DNA of 64,000 nt from Elusimicrobiota bacterium (lineage in GTDB: Bacteria > Elusimicrobiota > Elusimicrobia > UBA1565 > UBA9628). Below the pieces are notes generated by a model. It did no database searches, was not told where the DNA came from, and saw only the letters and a list, made by a program, of their open reading frames with translations. This document shows, piece after piece, positions 16,123 through 24,313 of this stretch. Position numbers and translations under genes: made by a program. The stretch is taken from contig JAPLKL010000079.1 in assembly GCA_026388095.1 (NCBI GenBank), forward strand, positions 1 to 64,000, written 5' to 3'. Position 1 is the stretch's first letter. Each line of letters starts with the position of its first letter.

Positions 16123-18651
16123 ATGGCTGATCAACGGGCTGCCGGAGACGCGATCTCCTTGGCGTTGTCGATCCGTCTGGCCCGTCTCATGGTCCAGGAG
16201 AAGCTCCTCACCCAGGAGCAGCTCGACCAGGCGCTGGTGGCCCAGAAAAAGACCCCTGGCGGCAAGCTGGGCACGGCCCTGATCTCGGAGGGGTTCGTCA
16301 AGGAAGACGCTATCCTCGAGTTCATAGCCCGGCAATGCGGTCTCAGCCGCATCAACCTGGCCGACCTTGCCGCCATCCCGGACGAGGCTCTTTTGACGGT
16401 GCCCAAGTCCCTGGCGCGCAAGCACATGCTGATCCCGTTCGACAAGACGGCGGACCGCTTGAGCGTAGCGATCGCGGACCCCCTGAACGTCATGATCCTC
16501 GACGACCTCCAGATCATGACGGGCTGCGAGGTGAAGGCGGCGCTGGCATCCGAGCGCGACATCCTGGCGGCCCAGGAGAAGTTCTACCGCCAGCTCAAGA
16601 AGGGCGCCAAGGCCGCCCGCGCCAAGGCCCAGGAGCCGCCCGCGGAGCCGGGCGATGTGATCTCTCTGGACCTTCCGCGCCGCATGGCGGATACCCTGGT
16701 CGAGCGGGGGACCATCACCCAGGCCCAACTCGATGAGGCGCTGGAGATCCGGAAGCAATCCCAGCGCAAGCTGGGCTCGATCCTCGTCGCCAAGGGCTAC
16801 ATGGAGCCGGGCAAACTGCTCGAATTCGTGGCCCAGGAATGCGGGATCGGCTGCATCAACTTGGCCAGCGTCACGGAAATCCCGAAGGAAGTGATCGCGC
16901 TGGTCCCCAAGAAGATCGCGCGCCAGCACACGCTCATCCCATTCAACAAGACCGAGCAGTTCTTGATGGTCGCGATCTCCGACCCCCTCAATGTCTTGGT
17001 CATGGACGAACTCAAGCTCACGACGGGCTGCGATGTGAAGGCGGTCTTGGCCCCGGCAGCCGAGATCCGGGCCGCCATAGACGCGCACTATCAGAGGAAA
17101 GTCGAGGAGGCTTGGCCGGAGGCCTCCGCGGAGGAGCCCGCGGAGGAGTCCGAGGAGGAGCCGGAGGAAGAGTCCGAGGAGGACGCGCCGGACGCTGCCG
17201 CGGAGGACTGGGAGCCCCCGGCGGAGGCTTCTTGGGCGGACGATTCGGAGACCTCTTCGGATGCCCCGGAACAGGATAGGGCCGTCGATTACGATGAGGG
17301 CGAGGACAGGCTGGGCCGGATGGTGGAGCAGGCCCGGGAAATGGCCTCGGCGGTGGGCGCGGGGGACGTGGAGCTGCAGTCGAGCGAGGTCGACGTCGCG
17401 GATGTCGACCCCGGCACGCCGGAGGTGCAGAAGATCATCAATGCCGTCATCATGAACGCGCTGAGCATGAAGGCTTCGGATATCCATATCGAGCCCTTCG
17501 AGGACCCGGCCGGGAGGCACTCCCGGGTCCGGGTGCGCTATCGGGTCGACGGGGTGCTCAGGCGCGGCAAATTGTCCGTCATCCCCTGGATGTATCGCGG
17601 CGCGGTCATTACCAAGATCAAGATCCTGACGGAAACGATGAACATCACGGAGCGCCGGATCCCGCAGACCGGCCACATCCATATCATGGCCAAGAACCAC
17701 CCCGTGGAGTTCCGGGTGGAGATGATCCCGACCGTTTACGGCGAGACCTGCGTGATGCGCGTGATGGACCGCCGGGAGATGCTGGTGGACGTCAACAAGA
17801 TCGGGTTCCTGCCGGACATGCACGAGAGGTTCCTGGGGCTTTTGAAAGGGATCGGCGGGAAGAAGAACTTCGGCCTCATCCTGGTCTGCGGGCCGTCGGG
17901 CTCCGGCAAGTCCACCACTCTTTACGCCGCCTTGAACCACATCAAGCGGCCGGATATCAAGATCTGGACGGCCGAAAACCCCGTGGAGTACAACATCAGC
18001 GGGATCGTCCAGGTCTCGGTCAACCCGGACATCAAGCTGGGGGAGGGCAAGCGCTTCAATTTCGCGTCGTCTTTGCGCTCCTTCCTGCGGCTGGATCCGG
18101 ACGTCATCATGGTCGGCGAGATCCGCGACGAGGAGACGGCCGAGATCGCCATGGAGGCGGCCATGACGGGGCACTTGGTCTTCGCCACGCTCCACACCAC
18201 CGACGCCCCCTCCGCGATCAGCCGCTTGATCGGGATGGGGCTGCCGGGGTACTTGATCGCCGATACCCTCAAGGCGGTCCTCGCCCAGAGGCTCAGCTGC
18301 CGCCTCTGCCCGGAGTGCAAGGAGGCGTATGCCCCGCCGCCCGAGGAGGCGGCGGTCTTCAAAGCCAACGGCGTCGAGCTTCCCGCGGGCACGAAGCTTT
18401 ACCGGGCCAAAGGCTGCGCGCGCTGCATGCAGAGCGGCTATCGGGGACGCGTGGGCATGTATGAGCTGATGGTGGTGGGCGACAACGTCCGGACGGCATG
18501 CATCAAGGATGTCTCCGCCGCCAATGTGAGTCGAGCGGCGATCCGGGACGGCATGCGTCTCTTGCTGCAGGACTCCCTCGAGAAGGCCAAGCTGGGCCTG
18601 ACCAGCGTGCGCGAGGTCCTGGGGAGAACGGGGGAGATCGGTGGCGACTAA
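16123..18651 (+). CDS. PilB/GspE-family assembly ATPase with two MshEN domains
   Basis: This 842-residue hexameric ATPase should power type IV pilus or type II secretion assembly. It has two N-terminal MshEN (GSPII_E_N) domains, about residues 5-155 and 180-320, built on the same pattern (KLGTALISEGFV / KLGSILVAKGYM; HMLIPFDKTADRLSVAI / HTLIPFNKTEQFLMVAI). MshEN domains are known c-di-GMP receptors. A very acidic linker follows (about 327-400), then the ATPase core: Walker A GPSGSGKS (590-597), LDPDVIMVGEIRDEETAE, a His box (GHLVFATLHTTDA) and a zinc tetracysteine (CRLCPEC ... CARC). It overlaps the next ATPase gene by 11 bases. Confidence 0.92.
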   Translation: MADQRAAGDAISLALSIRLARLMVQEKLLTQEQLDQALVAQKKTPGGKLGTALISEGFVKEDAILEFIARQCGLSRINLADLAAIPDEALLTVPKSLARKHMLIPFDKTADRLSVAIADPLNVMILDDLQIMTGCEVKAALASERDILAAQEKFYRQLKKGAKAARAKAQEPPAEPGDVISLDLPRRMADTLVERGTITQAQLDEALEIRKQSQRKLGSILVAKGYMEPGKLLEFVAQECGIGCINLASVTEIPKEVIALVPKKIARQHTLIPFNKTEQFLMVAISDPLNVLVMDELKLTTGCDVKAVLAPAAEIRAAIDAHYQRKVEEAWPEASAEEPAEESEEEPEEESEEDAPDAAAEDWEPPAEASWADDSETSSDAPEQDRAVDYDEGEDRLGRMVEQAREMASAVGAGDVELQSSEVDVADVDPGTPEVQKIINAVIMNALSMKASDIHIEPFEDPAGRHSRVRVRYRVDGVLRRGKLSVIPWMYRGAVITKIKILTETMNITERRIPQTGHIHIMAKNHPVEFRVEMIPTVYGETCVMRVMDRREMLVDVNKIGFLPDMHERFLGLLKGIGGKKNFGLILVCGPSGSGKSTTLYAALNHIKRPDIKIWTAENPVEYNISGIVQVSVNPDIKLGEGKRFNFASSLRSFLRLDPDVIMVGEIRDEETAEIAMEAAMTGHLVFATLHTTDAPSAISRLIGMGLPGYLIADTLKAVLAQRLSCRLCPECKEAYAPPPEEAAVFKANGVELPAGTKLYRAKGCARCMQSGYRGRVGMYELMVVGDNVRTACIKDVSAANVSRAAIRDGMRLLLQDSLEKAKLGLTSVREVLGRTGEIGGD

Positions 18652-20026
18652 GAAAGAAGAGCCCCAGGACGATCCCAAGGCGCAGGCCAAGCCGGCGGAC
18701 GCCGCCAAGGCCCCGCCCGAGGCCGAGCTCAAGATCGGCAGGGACAAGGATAGCGTCAAGAAGGCGGAGATCACCGATGTCGACAGCTCCGCTCCGGAGG
18801 TGGAGAAATTCGCCCACGCGATGATCTTCGAAGCGATCGGCATGAAGGCCTCGGACATCCATATCGAGCCTTTCGACGATCCGAGCGGCAAGCACGCCAA
18901 GGTGCTGGTGCGCTACCGCGTGGACGGGGCGCTGCGGGAGGGCAAGATGAGGATCCCGTGGTCCTACCGCAACGCCATCATCTCCAAGATCAAGATCATG
19001 ACGGCTTCCATGAACATCTCCGAAAGGCGCATCCCGCAATCGGGCCGCATCCAGGTCCTGGTCCGCGGCAACCCCATCGAGTTCCGGGTCGAGGTCATCC
19101 CCTCGGCATTCGGGGAGGCCTGCGTGATGCGCATCCTGGACCGGGCGTCGGTACAGGTGGACATCCAGAAGATGGGGTTCTTGCCGGACACCCAGCAGAA
19201 GTTCCTGGAGCTCCTGCAGGGGATCGGAGGCAAGCGGAACTCCGGCCTCATCCTCTGCTGCGGCCCCACCGGCTCCGGCAAATCCACCACGCTTTACGCC
19301 GCGCTCAACTACATCAACAAGCCGGAGATCAAGATCCTCACGGCCGAGAACCCCGTCGAGTACAACCTCGACGGGATCATCCAGGTGCCGATCAACCCCG
19401 ATATCAAGCTCGGAGAAGACAAGACGTTCAGTTTCGCGATGGCCCTGAGGTCTTTCGTGCGCCTGGATCCCGACGTGATCATGGTCGGCGAGATCCGCGA
19501 CCAGGAGACGGCCGAGACCGCCATGGAGGCGGCCATGACGGGGCACCTGGTCTTTTCCACGATCCACACCAACGACGCCCCTTCGGCCATCAGCCGTTTG
19601 GTGGAGATGGGGATACCCTCCTACCTGGTCGCCAGCACGATCAAGGCGATCCTGGGCCAGAGGCTCAGCCGCCGCCTGTGCCCCGACTGCAAGACCACCC
19701 ATGAGCCCACAGCCGAGGAGATCGAGGTGTTCAAGACGTATGGCGTGGCTCTGCCGAAGGACGCGAAGTTGTGCGACAAGGGAGCGGGCTGCCCAAGATG
19801 CAAGGGCAACGGATTCAAGGGCCGCATGGGCCAGCATGAGCTGATGGTGATGACCGACCGGCTGCGCGCGACCTGCGTCAAGAGCGTCTCCTCGGAAGGC
19901 CTCCGCGAGGTGGCCGTGGAGGAGGGGATGCGCCTGCTGGTCCAGGACGGCCTGGAAAAGGCCAAGACGGGCATCACGACGGTGCGGGAGGTGCTCGGCG
20001 GCGGCGAGGACGAGGCCAAGAAGTGA
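18641..20026 (+). CDS. PilB/GspE-family ATPase lacking N-terminal domains
   Basis: The 461-residue paralogue of the preceding ATPase has only the core: a short charged N terminus, the SDIHIEPFDD domain, Walker A GPTGSGKS (208-215), the LDPDVIMVGEIRDQETAE box, GHLVFSTIHTNDA and zinc cysteines (LCPDCK ... CPRCKG). No MshEN domain is present, so it should not bind c-di-GMP. Start is GTG 18641, overlapping the upstream gene and preceded by GGGGGAGA. Adjacent full and core-only copies could form mixed hexamers or serve two machines. It is far closer to its neighbour than to the PilT at 43426-44514. Confidence 0.92.
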   Translation: MATKKEEPQDDPKAQAKPADAAKAPPEAELKIGRDKDSVKKAEITDVDSSAPEVEKFAHAMIFEAIGMKASDIHIEPFDDPSGKHAKVLVRYRVDGALREGKMRIPWSYRNAIISKIKIMTASMNISERRIPQSGRIQVLVRGNPIEFRVEVIPSAFGEACVMRILDRASVQVDIQKMGFLPDTQQKFLELLQGIGGKRNSGLILCCGPTGSGKSTTLYAALNYINKPEIKILTAENPVEYNLDGIIQVPINPDIKLGEDKTFSFAMALRSFVRLDPDVIMVGEIRDQETAETAMEAAMTGHLVFSTIHTNDAPSAISRLVEMGIPSYLVASTIKAILGQRLSRRLCPDCKTTHEPTAEEIEVFKTYGVALPKDAKLCDKGAGCPRCKGNGFKGRMGQHELMVMTDRLRATCVKSVSSEGLREVAVEEGMRLLVQDGLEKAKTGITTVREVLGGGEDEAKK

Positions 20027-20046
20027 TTAGCTGGCATCGCGGGGAC

Positions 20047-20115
20047 AAAAATCTGTTAGAATCTATCCACAAAACCCTAGGAGACCAGTCATGGCGGACA
20101 AAAAGCGAATCTTAG
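20047..20115 (+). pseudogene. Copied fragment of the dnaE 3' end
   Basis: The frame from 20047 reads KNLLESIHKTLGDQSWR and six more residues to a TAG stop at 20113-20115. This matches the last 22 codons of dnaE (KNLLESVHKILGAKSWR...) and overlaps the receiver start exactly as dnaE does. There is no polymerase sequence before it. This shows that the second receiver gene was copied together with the dnaE tail. Confidence 0.85.
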
Positions 20116-20471
20116 TGGCGGACGACGATCCTGACCTGCTCGATCTCCTGCAGAGGGACCTCTCCCATCATGGCTACGACACCCTGACGGCGGCCAACGG
20201 CAAGGAGACCATCCAGATCGCCCTGGCCGAGAAGGTCGATCTCATCCTCCTCGACGTGATGATGCCCTACATCGACGGCTACCATGTCGCCTACGAGATC
20301 ACCAACAAGCTGGGGGCCAAGGCTCCCTACATCATGATCATGACCAGCCGCGACACCACGCGGGAGAAAGGCATCGCCCTTATGAGCGGGGCCCATGAAG
20401 TCATCCAGAAGCCTTTCGAGATGGCCAAGCTCCACGAGCGCCTGGCTGCGGCCTTGGGTCCCAAGCCGTGA
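20091..20471 (+). CDS. Stand-alone receiver (CheY-like) protein, copy 2
   Basis: The 126-residue single receiver domain has VADDDPD, LILLDVMMP, IMTSRD and QKPFE, all residues needed for phosphorylation. It is a close duplicate of the receiver at 15725-16111 and keeps the same upstream bases, which here are a remnant of the dnaE 3' end rather than a living gene. Differences cluster in alpha-4/alpha-5 (TNKLGAKAPYIMIM, TTREKG), where receivers contact partners, so the copies may have diverged in partner choice. The beta-barrel gene starts 14 bases downstream after an AAGGAGA site. Confidence 0.92.
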   Translation: MADKKRILVADDDPDLLDLLQRDLSHHGYDTLTAANGKETIQIALAEKVDLILLDVMMPYIDGYHVAYEITNKLGAKAPYIMIMTSRDTTREKGIALMSGAHEVIQKPFEMAKLHERLAAALGPKP

Positions 20472-20484
20472 AGGAGACCCTCTC

Positions 20485-21309
20485 GTGACACGAGCGAGCG
20501 TGCTGGCGGCGTTCCTGTTGGTCTGGCCTTGGGCGCTCAGCCGGGCGGCTGAGGTCCCGGAGGCTCCGGCGGAGGTCAGGCCCGTCAAGATCCGGCCCAA
20601 GCTGCCGGCGCTCCACAAGGAGAGCTCCGAGGGGCGCGAGAGCGCCGGGCTCAACGCGCCCGAGTCCAACATCGTCGACGCGCCCACCGCTGCGATCCTG
20701 GACTACGGCGGCTATTCCTCCCAGACCCGCTTCTATTCCCACGGGGGCGTGCTGGAGTACGTCTCCTTCGGGGTCTACCCTCGGCTCAACCTGGGAGCCT
20801 CGCTCGCCATCAACGGCATCATCGGCAACGACACCACGGTCCGCGTGCGCCCGCCCACGGTCCAGGTCAAGTACCGCTTCTACGACGGCGACCGCTACCT
20901 CCCGGCTTTGGGGGTCGGCTTCGACGGGCAGGGCTATGACTACAGCCCGACCGAGAAGAAGTTCCACGACCGCCAGCGCGGCTTCTACGTGGTGGGAACC
21001 CAGGAGCTCGGCGTTCCCGGCCTGCAGGCTCATCCTTCGTTCAACATCTCGGACTTCGACTCCAACTCCATCTTCGGCTCCATCCCCCTGAGCTACAACA
21101 TACAGGACAAGGTGCTGGTGCTCTTCGAGTGGGATAATATAAGCAATTTCGGCGATAGCCGCATCAACTCCGGCCTGCGCGTGTACCTCACGCCCAAGCT
21201 GCGGGTGGATTTCGCGGTGCGGCGCATCGGGCAGGGCGGCTTCTTCGCGGACAACAGCTCGCGCGGCCCGGAGCGCATCGTGCAGCTCAAATACAGCGGC
21301 AGCTTCTAG
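20485..21309 (+). CDS. Outer-membrane beta-barrel protein
   Basis: The 274-residue protein begins with a signal peptide (GTG start; VTRASVLAAFLLVWPWALSRAA). Alternating-polarity strands fill the rest and it ends ...IVQLKYSGSF with a terminal Phe, the signature of proteins inserted by the BAM machinery. Strand-turn repeats such as GVYPRLNLGASLAIN, VQVKYRFYDGDRYLPALGVGFDG and INSGLRVYLTPKLRVDFAVRR suggest an 8-12-stranded barrel. Substrate or function is unknown. GTG 20485 is chosen because AAGGAGA lies just upstream; longer frames would overlap the receiver gene. Confidence 0.75.
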   Translation: MTRASVLAAFLLVWPWALSRAAEVPEAPAEVRPVKIRPKLPALHKESSEGRESAGLNAPESNIVDAPTAAILDYGGYSSQTRFYSHGGVLEYVSFGVYPRLNLGASLAINGIIGNDTTVRVRPPTVQVKYRFYDGDRYLPALGVGFDGQGYDYSPTEKKFHDRQRGFYVVGTQELGVPGLQAHPSFNISDFDSNSIFGSIPLSYNIQDKVLVLFEWDNISNFGDSRINSGLRVYLTPKLRVDFAVRRIGQGGFFADNSSRGPERIVQLKYSGSF

Positions 21310-21326
21310 CAAGGAGGACTTGTCCC

Positions 21327-22397
21327 GTGACCAAGAAAGGCAAGCGCGTCGGCATACTCACCGGCGGCGGCGACTGCCCGGGCCTCAACCCCGCCATCCG
21401 CGGCGCGGTCATCCAGGCCTCGGCCCTGGGCTACGAGTGCCTGGGCCTGCAGGAGGGCTGGAAGGGCATGCTCACCGGCGAGCACCAGGTCCTGACCCCC
21501 GCGGACGTCGCGGAGATCGTGGGCAAGGGGGGCACCATCCTGGGCACCTCCCGCACCAACCCCTACAAGAAGGAGAACGGCGTGCCCGCGGTCCTGGAGA
21601 CCTTCAAGAAGCTGGGCCTCGACGCCCTCATCGCCATGGGCGGCGAGGACACCTTGGGAGTCGCCTCCAAGCTCTACAAGGAGCACAAGTGCAGCGTGGT
21701 CGGCGTGCCCAAGACCATGGACAACGACCTCTCCGCCACGGACTTCACTTTCGGCTTCGACACCGCGGCCACGCTGGCCATGGAGGCCGGCGAGCGCCTC
21801 GTCGACACCGGCCGCAGCCACCGCCGCATCATGGTCCTGGAGGTCATGGGCCGCCACGCCGGCTGGGTCGCTCTTTATACCGCGATGGGCGCGGGCGCGG
21901 ACTACGTCTGCCTGCCCGAGCGCAAGGTGGACGTGGAGGATATGACCCGCAGGCTCAAAGAGGCGCACGCGCGCAAGAAGGTCGCTCTGGTGGTCGCCTC
22001 CGAGGCCTTGGAGATGGGCGAGACGGGCATGGAGGAGCTCGACGAGTTCGGGCACATGATCCTCAAGAAGCGCGGCGTCGCCGAACGCCTCGCGGAGATC
22101 ATCGAGAAGAAGACCGGCATCGAGACGCGCAGCGCGGTCATCGGCCACATGCAGCGCGGCGGCGCGCCGACCCTCTTCGACCGCATCCTGGGCACCCGCG
22201 TGGGAGTCAAGGCCGCCCAACTGGCGGCCGAGGGCAAGTTCGGCCAGATGGTGGCCCTGCGCGGCAACGAGGTCTCCGGGGTGCCCCTGGAGAAGGCCAC
22301 CGGGACCTTGAAGACCGTTCCGGCCGAGTGGCTCGCGCTGGCCGACCTCGTGTGCACCGGCTGCGCGGGCAAGGCCAAGGCCCTCGCTTCCCGATAA
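21327..22397 (+). CDS. pfp: 6-phosphofructokinase, probably PPi-dependent
   Basis: The 356-residue enzyme phosphorylates fructose-6-phosphate. It shows LTGGGDCPGLNPAIRG, KTMDNDL, the MGRHAGWVAL helix and HMQRGGAPTLFDRILGTR. Two positions report the phosphoryl donor: the loop reads GGED (105-108), placing Asp where ATP enzymes have Gly, and the next motif reads GVPKTMDND with Lys129 where ATP enzymes have Gly. Both are the established PPi-type residues, so a reversible PPi-dependent enzyme is expected. Start is GTG 21327 with AGGAGG upstream. It leads a seven-gene run ending at dapA. Confidence 0.85.
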   Translation: MTKKGKRVGILTGGGDCPGLNPAIRGAVIQASALGYECLGLQEGWKGMLTGEHQVLTPADVAEIVGKGGTILGTSRTNPYKKENGVPAVLETFKKLGLDALIAMGGEDTLGVASKLYKEHKCSVVGVPKTMDNDLSATDFTFGFDTAATLAMEAGERLVDTGRSHRRIMVLEVMGRHAGWVALYTAMGAGADYVCLPERKVDVEDMTRRLKEAHARKKVALVVASEALEMGETGMEELDEFGHMILKKRGVAERLAEIIEKKTGIETRSAVIGHMQRGGAPTLFDRILGTRVGVKAAQLAAEGKFGQMVALRGNEVSGVPLEKATGTLKTVPAEWLALADLVCTGCAGKAKALASR

Positions 22398-22400
22398 GCT

Positions 22401-22961
22401 ATGGCCGAACCCCAGAAGTTCCAGCGCCGCACCGTCCTGGTCAAGCGCCAGCTCCAGTTCAAGTACGTGGGGATGGTGTTCTTGAGCGTGCTGTGCGCCT
22501 CGCTCATCATCGGCGGCGACATCTATTACAACATGTACCGCCTCATCGTGACCGAGGCCCCGTCGCTGGCCACGGCCGCGTCGCAGTTCAACGCCATCAT
22601 CCTGGTCAAGCTCGTCCTCTATCTGGCCCTGATGCTGCTCATCTCGGTCTTCGTCTCCCATCGTTTCGCCGGGCCCATCTTCCGGTTCGAGAAATCGGCC
22701 CAGAGCGTGGCCAAGGGCGACTTGACCCACCGGGTCTCGCTGCGCACCGGCGACGAGCTCATGGAATTGCAGGACGAGTTCAACGCCATGATCGCCGGCC
22801 TGCAGGTGCTGGTCCAGAAGGACCGCAACCTGGCCGGGCATCTGGCCGCGCGCGTGGAGGAGATCGCCAAGAAGCTCCCCGAAGGGGCCACGGCCGCGCG
22901 CGAGGAACTGGTCTCACTCAAGCTGGAGCTGCAGCACCTGACGCAATCCTTCAAGGTCTAG
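22401..22961 (+). CDS. HAMP-domain membrane protein
   Basis: The 186-residue protein has two membrane spans (about residues 22-42 and 66-88) around a short periplasmic loop, then a HAMP linker (AGPIFRFEKSAQSVAKGDLTHRVSL, ELMELQDEFNAM) and a helical C terminus (about 125-186) likely to be a coiled coil. No kinase, cyclase or methyl-accepting domain follows, so it looks like a truncated transducer. It starts three bases after the phosphofructokinase and its stop overlaps the TolC-like start by one base. Confidence 0.8.
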   Translation: MAEPQKFQRRTVLVKRQLQFKYVGMVFLSVLCASLIIGGDIYYNMYRLIVTEAPSLATAASQFNAIILVKLVLYLALMLLISVFVSHRFAGPIFRFEKSAQSVAKGDLTHRVSLRTGDELMELQDEFNAMIAGLQVLVQKDRNLAGHLAARVEEIAKKLPEGATAAREELVSLKLELQHLTQSFKV

Positions 22962-24313
22962 TGACTTCGCTTCTTCTGACGGCTGCGTTGATCGTCTCGG
23001 GCCTCTGGTCTTCGCCGGCCCAAGGGGCCGTGGTCGTGCCCGCGGCCCCGGCGTTCTCGATCATCTCCGCCCCCGCCGAACCGGGCCTTCAGGAGCTCGC
23101 CTTCGATCTCGACGGGGCCTTGGCCATCGCGCTCAAGAACGACTCGCGCCTGCTCTCCGCCGAGCAGGACCGCATCATCGCCCAGCAGAGGCTCAGCGAG
23201 GCCAAGCTCGAGTTCCTGCCCGAGTTCGGCCTGCAGGCCTCGGCGGCCAAATTCGACGCCCGTTATCCCATCGCCTTCTCGCCCGCGTTGGGCAGCGTCC
23301 TGGGCTTCCCCCGGGGTTCCATCTTCAACCCCACCGGCTCCGAGAACATCTACTCGGGCCGGGGCTACATGAATTTTCCCCTCTATGAGGGCGGCCGCAG
23401 CGTCAACACCCTGCGCATGGCCCAGGCCGCGCTCAAGCAGGCCCAGAGCAACTATGAGACCGTCAAGATGGAGGTCGTCCTGGCGGTCAAGGAGGCCTTC
23501 TACCGTCTGCTCATGGCGCAGGAACGGCTGGCCGCGACCACCGAGACGGTCAGCGAGGCCCAGCGCATGGCCGCGGCCCTGAGCTTGAGCCCCTGGGAGC
23601 GCATCGAGGCCGAGGGCATCGGCGAGAAGTCCCGGCAGTGGGCCGCAGAGGCCATGCGGCAATCCTCCCTGCGGCGGCTGGATTTTCTCAAGGCCTTGAA
23701 CCTGGAGCTCGATGCGGCGTTCCGCATCGCGGGGCGCATCGAGCCGCAGTCCGTGGCGGTGGACCCCCAGAAGGCGGCCCTCTGGGCCTTGGAACTGCGC
23801 CCGGAGCTGCAGGCCGAGACCTTCAAGGCGGAGATGGACGCCCTGGCCGTGAACCTGGCCATCAGCCGGCGCTACCCGACGCTGTTCTTGGCCGGCGACT
23901 ACGATTTCACGGACCAGCATTTCCCCCTGCTCAACAACAACTGGGACGTCGGCATCGGCATCAAGCTCCCGTTCACTTACGACGTGCTCACCAAGCTGCG
24001 CCAGAAGCGGGCCGAGCAGCGCCAGGGTCAGCTCAAGCGCGCCGCGCTCCAGGACCAGGTCCGCCTCGAGGTCCGGCAGGCTTGCGAGCAGCTGGCCTAT
24101 TGGAGTCTGGAAGCGGGGTTGCGCAGCCAGCAGTTCCGAGCCGTCTCCGGCATCTACGACAAGGCGGCCCCGGCGGCCCCGGCCTCCTTGGGCAAGCTGC
24201 GGGCTCTGATGACCGTCATCGAGATGAGGCTTTCCTACCTGGAATCGGCGACCGAGTCGACCCTGGCCCGGGCGCGCCTGGAGCGCGCCGTGGGCCGGGA
24301 ACTGGCGCCGTGA
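22961..24313 (+). CDS. TolC-family outer-membrane efflux protein
   Basis: The 450-residue product has a signal peptide (VTSLLLTAALIVSGLW..., GTG start) and the long helical hairpins of outer-membrane efflux proteins: DLDGALAIALKNDSRLLSAEQD, ETVKMEVVLAVKEAFYRLLMAQERL and, in the second half, LRQKRAEQRQGQLKRAALQDQVRLEVRQA. Two related halves, each contributing barrel strands and a coiled-coil tunnel, are visible. It is the outer exit duct of type I secretion or RND efflux, but no inner-membrane pump or adaptor is nearby. Start and stop overlap both neighbours. Confidence 0.85.
   Translation: MTSLLLTAALIVSGLWSSPAQGAVVVPAAPAFSIISAPAEPGLQELAFDLDGALAIALKNDSRLLSAEQDRIIAQQRLSEAKLEFLPEFGLQASAAKFDARYPIAFSPALGSVLGFPRGSIFNPTGSENIYSGRGYMNFPLYEGGRSVNTLRMAQAALKQAQSNYETVKMEVVLAVKEAFYRLLMAQERLAATTETVSEAQRMAAALSLSPWERIEAEGIGEKSRQWAAEAMRQSSLRRLDFLKALNLELDAAFRIAGRIEPQSVAVDPQKAALWALELRPELQAETFKAEMDALAVNLAISRRYPTLFLAGDYDFTDQHFPLLNNNWDVGIGIKLPFTYDVLTKLRQKRAEQRQGQLKRAALQDQVRLEVRQACEQLAYWSLEAGLRSQQFRAVSGIYDKAAPAAPASLGKLRALMTVIEMRLSYLESATESTLARARLERAVGRELAP

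Noticed and set aside
18641-20026. Core-only PilB as a PilT retraction ATPase
   Set aside because: It has the zinc tetracysteine and the residues of the PilB/GspE branch, and is much closer to the adjacent assembly ATPase than to the PilT at 43426.
20057-20062. TAGAAT before both receiver genes as a proven promoter
   Set aside because: The hexamer is conserved in both copies, but there is no -35 box and the similarity is explained by the duplication of the dnaE end.
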